Source: Cloeon dipterum | Lineage: Eukaryota > Arthropoda > Insecta > Ephemeroptera > Baetidae | DNA length: 64,000 nucleotides | NCBI RefSeq assembly: GCF_949628265.1 | Contig: NC_088788.1 | Span: forward strand, 21,128,335-21,192,334 | Direction of reading: 5' to 3' | Shown here: positions 37,227 through 47,200 of the stretch, piece by piece | How positions within the stretch are numbered: position 1 is the stretch's first letter | How the letters are laid out: each line of letters opens with the position of its first letter | The notes under the pieces: model-generated | The model's database searches: none | What the model saw: the letters and a program-made list of their open reading frames with translations, nothing else | What the model was told of the DNA's origin: nothing | Position numbers and translations under genes: made by a program

Positions 37227-37259
37227 AGTGTGATTTTCCAATAAACTTGGTTGAATTCA

Positions 37260-38300
37260 ATAGATAAGACCTAATTTTCATTTAATCATAAAACACGACT
37301 GTAGCTTTAAAGTAACTACTGTAAATACATAATTAACTTACTTCAATTGTCCCCTCCCCTAGATATAAAAACGATCGAATAATGAATAAATGTTATATTG
37401 CTTTCATGTACAGTCAGTTAGAGAAGTTGATGAACAAGGAATGAAAATTGTTGAGTGCTGGAGATGAATGGTAACCATCAAGGATCGCAGCACAAAAATT
37501 ATTATAAAACACGTAAACAAATCTCTCAAATGCGCATCAAGGAATCATTCTATTACTCTTTGCTGTTGATACATTCAATACGATTATCAGCCCTTGATAT
37601 TACAGACAAAATTGCAAGCAAATCCACCTGCATAAAATTCATGTAATATTGAAATAAAATTCAACTCACTTCAGGGATATGAACCTAAAAGTTACTGATT
37701 CTTGATTAGCTTCTCAATATCATAGTTATTTCAGAAGAAACCGGAAACATAATTATGTAGAGCTGGGATGTGTGCAAGCTTGAGAAATCAAACATTTTAG
37801 AGGTATCTGAATTAATTTTTTAACCTCTGCTCAGCACATCCCGTGGGCTATGAGATCACCTGGCCCCAATAACACCGCCAAGTGGATAACCTGGGGCCCG
37901 AGTGGCCGCAGAGGAGCTTGGACCCAATCGTGGCCATCTTTTCGCCTTTCGCACTGAAGTCTGTAATTGAAACGCCAGACATTTGTCCCTAAAGCGGTTG
38001 GAAAGGTGCGTATACCAGCAAGTGGCGAGTCGGCACTGGTGCGCCTCCCAGCACGTTAAGCTATTTGAGCATTTTGAGCATCACCTTTTGCAATCTCTGA
38101 CATAGGGCAGCCAGTGATAGACCCTAGAAATGCTTAAATATCTCCCACTGCTTTGAAACTCCTGAGAATGCCTTAACAATGCGAGCCAATGGGCTGGTTG
38201 TCAACTTATGAAATAAGACGACCATCTTTGAGATATGAAAGGAGTATGAAGAAACACTACAAATTTTAAAATAAAAAAGTATTTTTAATAAATTAAAATG
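37260..38300. other. Spacer between paralogue C and the TyrRS gene
   Basis: It holds a TATA-like GATATAAAAA near 37363 without a convincing gene behind it, and the third copy of the GC-rich repeat at 37843-38199. Confidence 0.45.
37843..38199. repeat. Third copy of the GC-rich repeat, downstream of paralogue C
   Basis: This is the longest single arm seen. It runs from about GGCCCCAATAACACCGCCAA through GGGGCCCGAGTGGCCGCAGA to the end AATGCCTTAACAATGCGAGC followed by CAATGGGCTGGTT. It shares blocks with the copies in the introns of paralogues A and B. The left edge is approximate. Confidence 0.6.
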
Positions 38301-38313
38301 TTTTTCATCATAT

Positions 38314-41095
38314 TTACTTGATGGGTGCGTTTTTCAGAGTCTTGCATGTCAGTTTTCCGCGCCTACTGATCAGTAGATTTCCCTGCCATTCAGCCTCCAT
38401 GTTTCCATTAGTTTTCAAATCAGCCTTCAAGTAAAACCATATATAAGAGACATTGGCTACCAAGGGGGAAACACTATACCTGTAGCTTTTCCCACACTTT
38501 CTTCTTTGGGTTGAGACATTCATCAGGTGCTCCAAGTTCATAGCCTTCAACGCTGATTTTGTCGCCTGGCTCTGAGTCTTTGGGAGGCATCAAAGGCTCA
38601 ACAGCCTTTGGATCGTCACTGAAATCAACATTGTTCGTAACAGGAAAAAGTTTTTTAAGTTGGACTTACACTGAGGCGCACAGAACCATACCGCATGATT
38701 CGACTCCTCGCATCTTTGCTGGCTTCAAATTGCACAAAACAACCACCATCCGGTTTTGCATTTCCTTAATGGGGACAAAATTGACAAGTCCACTTACAAT
38801 GGTGCGAGGTTCAGCGTCACCTAAAATTTTTATAGTTAAAATATAACTCTGTGAATATATGAAATTACAAGGTTACGCACCAACATTAATTTTCTCAACA
38901 TAGAGAGCTTCAGCATCAGGGTGCTTGTAAACCTCCACAATTTTCCCCACTCTGATGTCCAGCCTGTGAGGAGCAATTTCATCTCCACCACCAGCAGCGG
39001 CACCACCCTCTTAAAATATAAGCGTCAGTTTGTTATTTTACATTTTAAAAATTTAATCTTATATATTATAAGCACTGTAAATTTTATTGATAGACCTTTC
39101 AGCCTTCAACTGTTAGAAGGTAGCAATATAAGCAAAACTTTAACTGATGTTCCTTAAATTAAGCATCACAAATTGAAATTCGAAATCATAAAGGTTCTTA
39201 AACAAATGAAAATATTTAGATTGGACCCTTACTTTTGCTGACGGCTGGGTAGGCAGCCTGAACTAACTTCTTGAGTTCAGGGCTCTCAAACGCTTTCCTA
39301 ATTGGGTCAAGCAGCTTATTGAGCTCAGCCTCGACGGACGCCTTCAAGTCCCCTGGATGAACTTCCAGCTTGGTGAAAGCAGTTTCCAGAGATTCGTAAT
39401 TGTTGTAAACAACATCTCCTCCATTTTCCGGCGCTCGATTAATTTTGAAACCTTGGCCAGGCTTGTAAATGGAAAAGAGGACATGTTTGACAAAGGACAA
39501 AACTCCATTTCTATCAACGTTGCCAGGCTCACAGAAGGCTCTCTTCAGCTTTTTCTTGATGTTTGCTGGAGATTCAAGGATGTCGATCTTGCTGTCCTCC
39601 TCAGACGAACTCATTTTGTCACCAGTCAGTCCAGGAACTGAGCAGTTTACAATGCTATTAAAGCTAGTTGGTTCTATGGCTTTGTATTCATACCCATGGG
39701 ATTCATCAGATGGATCCGCTTGGCGTATCCAAGCTGAGGCAGGTACTTCTCCGAAAAGGTGAAAATTTTGCGTTGATCTACACCACCAAACTGGGCGTCC
39801 ACTTTCAAGTATTGCTCATCCAATGCTTGAAGTCCTAATGTTCAATGGTTAATTAATGTTACTCATTTAAAACTAATTCCCACCAACCAGGATAAAGAAG
39901 GCCAGAGAGCAGAGGATGATCAACCTGCTTTACAACCTCAGCTCCAGCCTTTTTGGCATCATGTTCAGTAATAACCGAGCTCAGTCTGTACACATCCAGC
40001 GTGTACTCTCTGGAAATTTATTTGCATTATTGTGACTCCTCAAATTATTTTAAAACAAACTTTGATAGTTGGTAGTCTGTTCCTCGGACAAATTCCAGCT
40101 TGTCCAGTGGGACGTCAATGGACTTCAACATTTCTTTGATTACAATCTCATAATAATCAGTTCGTCGAGCCAACAGTTCCCATGGCGCTTTCATGTTATC
40201 CAAGTAAGCGTGCAAATCGGCAAAGAGAATGGTTACCTGCAAAATGTTGAATTAATTACAATGTTAATATTTATAGTGTTAAAAATATTAAGCACTAAAA
40301 GAGTCTGTTAATGAATGATGACTGAATTAAATAAATTAAAAATGTGATTTGTTTAACTATCTTGTGTTTAACCTCCAGTTAAATTTTATGATACATACTA
40401 ATAGCAATGAATGAACTATAATAATTTGATATAAAAATAATCAAAAAATTACTATCAGACCACAGTGGGACACTCTTATAAATTTGGCAACATGAGCAGA
40501 TTTGAGATACAATAGAGAAATAAACAACTCTTTGATAAAGAAAACTATAAAGTCATTTTCATTTTTACAATGCTGACATTTTTTTACTACAAGAGAAACC
40601 TACTTTGCAGTCAGCCCTAAGAAAGTCAGCGATCTTGGACATAGGCACAAAGTAAGCGATGTGTGGTTTGCCTGTTGTGGCCGTGCCCCAGTAGATACTG
40701 AACTCCTTGTCTGGATTCTTCAGCAGCTCAACCATCTTGTCCTCGCCAAGGACCTCCTGCAGATTGCGGCTGATCAGGTTTTTCCGTTCCTCCCAGCTAA
40801 GACTCATTTTAGCGGCCTGCAGAATATAACTTTTGTATTAAAACACAAAATAATTATTTTTAGAGTCAAAGACCTTTTTACTGTTAGGGCAATTAGTTGT
40901 GGCTGATAGAAAAGAAAGCCGTTCGACAGCAGAGAAGCTAGAAATGTGCTTGTACCAACGCTTTAGGTGCGGGAAATCGTTGGGAGGACACCTAACCAGT
41001 TGGTCGAAAGTCGAACAGTCATCCTGACTGGGAAAGTGTCCGGAAATGTAGCTTTGCTCGGCTAAAATTGAATCGAGCGCCGCAAGGTCCAACAT
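38314..41095 (-). CDS. TyrRS: Cytosolic tyrosyl-tRNA synthetase with N-terminal GST-C/eEF1B-like domain, 602 aa
   Basis: Ten coding exons on the minus strand: 40874-41095, 40604-40816, 40061-40236, 39888-40009, 39694-39834, 39233-39637, 38881-39009, 38670-38820, 38480-38618 and 38314-38424. All junctions are GT/AG and in frame. From residue 78 the protein matches human TyrRS end to end (525 against 528 aa). The HIGH-like motif is PHIAY (about residue 125), KMSSS is at about 299-303, and a C-terminal EMAP-II tRNA-binding domain follows from about residue 435. It charges tRNA-Tyr in the cytosol. Residues 1-74 form an extra domain resembling the N-terminus of eEF1B-beta ([21 protein letters not shown]). 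It joins through a 57-nt intron, the same size as the other introns of this gene. The donor (AAAAAG, then GTCTTT) is non-consensus. A stop in frame upstream, in the presumed 5' UTR exon, supports the start at 41095. If that intron is not used, the enzyme would start at 40807. Confidence 0.9.
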
Positions 41096-41107
41096 TAGCA
41101 ATCTGGG

Positions 41108-41340
41108 AAAGGAGAAAAGCACCATCACCAAAAGAGAGAAGATGAAGCGATATCAAGCAGGAAGAGCAATTTTTTGTAGAAAAACACACGCACCTTCACG
41201 AAGTAAAACTTTTTTACAAATAAAAGCTTTCAGCAATGTTTTGAACAGCTTGCATCAACTTGCCCTCGTGGTTTGCGGTATCGTGGCAAAAGGCACAAGA
41301 AAACAACTCTCATTGAACGCATGCGCTCTAATTTAGCCAC
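41108..41340 (-). other. 5' UTR exon and intron of the TyrRS gene
   Basis: On the minus strand a donor (GTGAAG, then GTGCGTGTG, near 41194) and a pyrimidine-rich acceptor (TTTTCTCCTTTCCCAG, at 41107/41108) define a non-coding intron just upstream of the start codon. The transcription start was not located. Confidence 0.5.
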
Positions 41341-41653
41341 GCCCTCCTTGTTTGAATAATCTCATTTCAAAAGGCTTTGATACAGAAGAGGGCCGATAAT
41401 GAATTTCTCAGAACCGAATAATTTACATTTATAATTGCCTTCCTCTTGGAACAGTAATTTATTTGTTACTAAGCTGTGCCCACGGGCATTTTAATTTAGT
41501 CATAAAAATCGTTTGAAGTAGGATATTTGACACACGCTCTCATTCATTTTTTAGCTATCCTATTAATTTCTCCTGCAGTAATTTTAAATTAAATTCTGCT
41601 ATTAACTTTTCTCCATCACAAAAACTATAGAGTTCGGAAATTCTAATGAACAT

Positions 41654-41659
41654 TTTATT
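41654..41659 (-). terminator. Poly(A) signal of the RBM17 gene
   Basis: AATAAA on the minus strand, immediately downstream of the stop codon; a second copy overlaps the stop itself. This implies a very short 3' UTR. Confidence 0.5.
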
Positions 41660-41665
41660 TTTTAT

Positions 41666-44275
41666 TTACAGCAAAATGTTGTTCGCTAATTTCTCGTGGT
41701 CATAAAACACTGCTTTTACTTGCCGCCCTCCAAAGAATCTTCCATTTAAATCGACGACAGCTAAATATAATAAAATTTGAATTCTGTTAGACTGGTACGG
41801 TTTTAACTTACCTTTAATTGCAGATTCCATGCGCTTGAACTCAACGTAAATCTGTACTGCCTCCTCAGGCACCACGTTGGGAATTTCCTTAATGACTACT
41901 TTAACTACATCGCCGTACTTAGTGATGCATTCGTCTTTAACCTCAGGTTCCAAATCCGCATCAACCTCACCAGGACCAACCATATTCTAGATCAAAATAA
42001 TCAAGTAGTAGAATTTTTTAATTAAAAACAAGCAATTCTATAGCTAAGTTCTATGACATTTAAAATTGTCTAGAAATTTATGGTATGCAAAAACATTATG
42101 ATTAATTTTTTCCTTTAATATTATAAAATTATTGATGGTTTAATAAAGTTTTCGATTTTTCTTGAGTGCCGTTGAACGCCAAGAATCACTATGGGAAATG
42201 TATGGATTACCCTGAGCAAGACAGCTTTTGAAGGGTTCCTCATCATTTCTGTGATGTTGACATCGTCGGCAGTAACCCCCGATGGGGCTGAAGGAGCAGG
42301 GGGCGGAGGAGGCGCAAACAGATTCGGCGGTGGTGGCGAAGCAGGGGCGCCGCCAAAGAGTGTGCTGACAGGCGGGGGCTCGTGCACTATCCTGCCGCCT
42401 CTCTTGCTCGTTTTCTCCACCTGAAGCGCCGTTGAAATTCCTTGCTCCTGTCTACCGAGTCCTTGACCCTCCTGTTAAAGGAAAATTTGGGAAAATTACT
42501 GAATGAAAGCTTAGTAACACACAGTAAAATTAAACTAGAAAAAAAATAGGGAGATCAAGCTTGTTTTTGTCATTGGCGGTTTGGGTGTTTAAATATTTCT
42601 TTCCCAATTGTTTTTCTAACTATCAGTGTCATATAAACACGTGTTAACATCTAACGATACTGGTTTGGTAAATAAATTTGAATATTTTTGTTGACATTAA
42701 GGCAGCTTCCTCGGTGCATCGCGAGCTGTTTATACTTCTGTAATTCTACAGAAATTTCATGCTTAACTAGTTTCTGACATTTGCTGTGGAAATACAGAAA
42801 CATTAAAAGATCACTTAATTATGAAACAGCCTTTAATTTCAAGAGAAAATTAAACAACCTCAAGTGCATCTGACTTCAATCGCATCTGCAAGTAATTTTT
42901 TAAAAATTTTATAATTTCTCCATCAATCACGCGAAATCGCATTGAAATTTGTTAATCGTTAAACTAAAAGAGAAAAGTACCCCTAATATTTTTCCTATAT
43001 CCTTGTACTCAAGTCATTTGATTCAACCGACATTGGCATTTCAGCTGTTTGACTTAAAACCAGTTAGAAGACTTCATTGATTTATAATTATTTATTGCTA
43101 AGGTTGGAAACTAGGGGATATAAAAGATGCGGTACCTTATAACCAAATTTCGCCATGATTTTAGCGGCCACGGACCCGCCTTCGAAGGTATTGCCTGCAC
43201 TCTTTGGTGTGGAAAGCGCTCTAGGAGGGCTTTGCTTTTCTTGAAGGGATGGAGGGGGCGCAATCGCAGCCCCACCACCTCTTTGAATCCTTGGTTTAGG
43301 ACTCTCTTCCTCTTCCTCATCGCTTTCCCGCTTGCCACCAAAGCCTTTAAACCGCTTTGTGTCCTCTCCGTATCTGTTTGAGCTGGTAGACCAAGCAATT
43401 AAACTAATTTCCAGGTAGCTGATTATTACCCATTTCGTTTTGTGTCGTCCCTATTGCTGCCCCCACCACTGTTGCTTTTGCTTTTCCACTTTCCTCGCTC
43501 CTCATCGTTCTCTCGACTTTTTCTCTCTTTCATATCTGCAGCAGACACTTGTGGTTTAAAAAAGCAATATTTCAGCTATTTTAATACAACCTTGGACAAC
43601 ATTTTCGTAATCATTTGGCCACATAGGATCATACTCGTCGTCCCAATTCCACTCAAGTTCATTACTGGCCGTTTTAGGAATGTGGCTCATTGAGGTGATG
43701 GGAAGGACATGTTTTCGACTATCCTGTAGGTTTTTTTAAATATTCATTTAAATCATCTGAAACTCTGAAGCCAAATGCAGTACATTGTGAAAACCAGACA
43801 CGTGAATGGGTCTCTTCTCTATTTTCACATCACCGGGGGTCGATTTCGCTTTTTTCAAGTTGATTACAGGCGCAAGTGTGGGTGGGGGCTTCTTCAGAGG
43901 GTCTTTTTTCGTCTGGTTAACTAACTGTAAATAAATTCAATAAATTAATAATCCTTTCCAGATCAATTTTTTATTAAGGTGAATGGTAAAATTGTATAGA
44001 AACTAAAATATCATGCAACTTACAGACTTTTCCAAAAAGGGTTTTGACAACTCCTATATTAAAGTGTAAAATTTTAAAAGAGTGAAAAAGCAATAATATT
44101 TTAGCACTACAGCTAAGGTTAAGGTCTTAGTCTTAGAGGTGTCTACCAGGGATGGTGCACTCGACTTTTGTTTGAGCTGCAACTGCGACTGCATCAGTTT
44201 TATTCCTGAAGACCAGCCGGCCACCTGGTCCGTCTTGTCCTTCATCATCCCATCGTCGTCGTCGTACAGAGACAT
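41666..44275 (-). CDS. RBM17: RBM17/SPF45-type splicing factor, 450 aa
   Basis: Nine coding exons on the minus strand: 44111-44275, 44024-44053 (30 nt), 43784-43924, 43591-43723, 43430-43535, 43136-43382, 42211-42471, 41812-41986 and 41666-41760. Frames and GT/AG junctions agree. The N-terminus MSLYDDDDGM with GWSSGIKLMQSQLQ is diagnostic of RBM17. DEYDPMWPNDYENVV follows at about residues 145-160, then a charged RS-like region. A G-patch (GGSVAAKIMAKFGYKEGQGL onward) spans about residues 260-303, and a Pro-rich spacer follows. A C-terminal UHM-type RRM (AVLLRNMVGPGEVDADLEPE onward) ends with the ligand-binding RFF motif in NGRFFGGR. Human RBM17 has 401 residues; the excess is mainly in the Pro-rich linker. 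It acts in the nucleus in 3' splice-site choice through UHM-ULM contacts with SF1, U2AF65 and SF3B1 (family knowledge). The start is the first ATG giving the conserved N-terminus. The 664-nt intron 42472-43135 contains a MITE copy. Confidence 0.93.
42691..42842. mobile_element. MITE-like element, copy 2 (internally shortened)
   Basis: The left end TTGACATTAAGGCAGCTTCC, then TCGGTGCAT, and the reverse complement of the right end, TTGAAATTAAAGGCTGTTTC, match the terminal inverted repeats of the element at 7662-7920. The block TCTACAGAAATTTC...CTTAACTAGTTTC is also shared. At about 152 bp it lacks part of the interior. It lies in the largest RBM17 intron. Confidence 0.6.
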
Positions 44276-44289
44276 TATCTGGTCTGTGT

Positions 44290-47200
44290 TTAGCACAGTT
44301 AATTTTTTTTTAAAATCGATCCAATTTCAACTGAGAAACTAACAAAAATAACAGGAGAAATGCAAACGAGGCAACCTGTGTTGCTGGGCTGCTTACTGCT
44401 TGGCTTGCTGATCTACTGTGGATGTTGATCAAAACAAATAAAACAGTCTAGCCAACGTGATTGTACAAACCTTTTTGCTCTTTGGAGAATATTTTCATAA
44501 ATCTACAACTGCATGGAATAAGTGACTCTAGAATTAAGATTAATTTGCAACTCCTTTGTTCTAGAATGATAACGGAATGGTGACAGCATAAATGTTGCTG
44601 AGACTTTAACTTAATGTTAGAAATTTCCAAAAGTTGTAATTTTATTAACTGGTTGTAAGATTAGAGGACTGGCACAACTTTTCAGTGATGCGGGTCTGCA
44701 TAGTTGCGATTCACAGGCGCTCGAAATTACAGAGTGGGGGTCCAATCCGATATAACCCTGATCTTTCCCTCTATGACAGGCGATTCTCTATAAGCACTGT
44801 TTGAACCAGAGTTAAGAATTTCTCACAATCAGTTTTCATAAGATTCAAATTTTAACAGAAAGAGAGAAAAATATTAATTTTATTGTATCGCTGCGACACC
44901 CTATTAACAATTTAGACGATCCAAAATATTCATTATTGACAATTTTACTTTAAGTTTTGGACCAAATTGTACATATAATAAAATAAAATAAAACAAAAAC
45001 TTATTCTAGTAGAGTGACAGTGATATTTCCTCATTAATTCGTTTTGTGAAAAATTAACAAATTCTTGGCACAAAAATGAATGAATGGAAAAATCCACTCA
45101 GTCTAGACATTTACAAAGATGCGAGGATTTCTGGCTGAGTCATCTTCAGGGGAAGGGCAATTATGGATTTCTGTTGGACGCGCGCAAGTGGAGGAATGCG
45201 CGTTCCTTTTTTCCCGAACGCGACGAGCAGAGGGTTGCCTGCTGCTCGCAAGGCACTCTCGGTGTCTCCGTGTGCACTAGGTCAACCGAGGGTGCGTGTG
45301 CGCTCTTTTCCACCACACATTTTATTGATTCAGCAGCTCAGCACTCCGGCAGTGTTTGGTCACTTCAAAAACCGGTTAACTCGATTCGGCGCTGTTTAAG
45401 CGCCATTCAGTCAGGGCTGGTCTTCGGCGCCATCGACCGCCTCTCCGAGAGTTAAACCGGTTGCGCGACTTTTACTCCCTCACGTAATCACACACCGACA
45501 CCCTTATCGACCATGATAACTATGTGGACTAAAATACCGATTAGTGGGCCCACCCCCGCAGAACATCTGGGTCAAATATAATATTTTAGGTGGAAAAATA
45601 AATGAAATTTAATAAATTTTTTACAATGAATGTATCAGCATTTCCTCACTGAATCGGGATAGTTAGAGATTTTCCCCGTTTTTGCAGGCATCCACAACCG
45701 GTTTTGCCTGCACAAACACTGCCCCCGTAGCGCCAGTTGCCTACTTTCGCGAGCAGTGTGCATGTTTTTTAGTATTTCTGATTGCGGAGAGTGTGTCTCG
45801 CGGATTATGACCCGTCGCATCGTGACATGCACTTTGTCCTGTAAGTTTGTCCTTCCTCTCCACTTGCTGGGCCGAAGAATATCTATCTGCTCTTCATTCC
45901 GCCACTCAGCCTCTCTCAAGGTCGTTTTTTCGCCGGAAGTCGGTGCCTTTATCGCCTCCTCCCGAGTGTGTTTCTGATTGAATTTTGCGTGTGTGAGAAG
46001 TACATGGCGATAAATTATATCCATATCTGAGCGCCCTGGCTGTCGCAGTGTGGCAATAAATCCGGTTTCGTACTCATTGATTTACGAGACGCCAGAAGAT
46101 TAATTTGTTTCCTCTGGCTTTTTATTAACAACAACTTGAGATCTGATGGCGGAATGAAATCTTATCAAGTGAGCTCATTTAAGGGAACTTTTAAGGCTCG
46201 CTCTTTCTCACAATCTCATTCACCTCTCAGAGTTACTGTGAATTTATTAATTGGTAAATTACATTCTGATTAAGACCTTCAAGCTATTTACACATAATTT
46301 TATTTTTTAGGAAAGAAAAATATAAAAAATTTTGTTGCCCTCTTGGCACTTTAGTGAGATTCAAGCTAAAGGGTTGTTCATTTGTCTTAAAAATCTGTAT
46401 TGCTCTGCAAACATTTACATTGCGTCGTCAAGAGGCGCTTTCCAAGTTGCAACATCTTTATTGCGATGAATGTATAACAACTGCGCTGCATTCTTAGTTT
46501 CCTGTCTGGCTCGAGAAAGCAATCCGAGATGCTTTACACAAAGAGGGCAATGAGCACATAAAACCCGACGCGTACGTGACACTTTGCACTCAGGGCTCCC
46601 ATCAAGGTGGGAGTATTTTGTTTCTCGGTGCGTTGCCCAGGGGAATCAATTGAGAGGTGGGCGGATTTCTCACTCGGCAGCGAGCAAAGTTTATCGCGTC
46701 CCACGTGAGGAGACGGAGATAAAGTGTGAGAACTGCAGAACGAAAGTGAAAATCAAAAGCTGAATGCAATTAAGAGCAGCGCGGAGATAATTAATTCGGC
46801 ACATGGCAGCCTTGACCTTTGACCCGCAGCGCTGCTGCTGGGCATCAATACGTGAAGAGTCACATTCACACGGCCGGGAGTGACGAAAACGTTCCCAATA
46901 GCTCGTCGGGATTTTATTCCCCCCGCGCGCTCACGCGAATACCATTTATCAGAAAAAGCAGCTCAAGCACCATAAAGCATAAAAATTCGTTCATTCATGG
47001 GTGCGTTGCTCTCACCCGCTCCATTTGTGCGAGTGCTTCTCTGATTTTCGTTGGAGAAATGCCGCAGACACCTTTTGGCAGCATATGCGGCATTTTCGGA
47101 ACCCGCCAACGCATCCTGATATTATTACTTTTGGTATTAAGAGAGTAACCTTTCACAAAACATCCACTGAAACGCTGCTTTCAACAAATTAATATACTAG

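Noticed and set aside
37360-37480. A possible fourth member of the A/B/C family (TATA-like GATATAAAAA at 37363, GCTGGAGATG near 37460)
   Set aside because: The presumed first exon does not encode MRT(F/L), and no second exon with a signal peptide follows before the repeat at 37.8 kb. At most it is a decayed promoter.
44690-44800. tRNA-like stretch with GGGTCCAATCC
   Set aside because: It cannot be folded into a cloverleaf with an acceptor stem, and the A-box is missing. No tRNA gene was found anywhere in the window.
45084-46024. Open frames of 120-130 codons in GC-rich DNA between RBM17 and synaptotagmin 1
   Set aside because: Frames are open on both strands over the same bases, composition is not protein-like, and no splice sites or homology were recognised.
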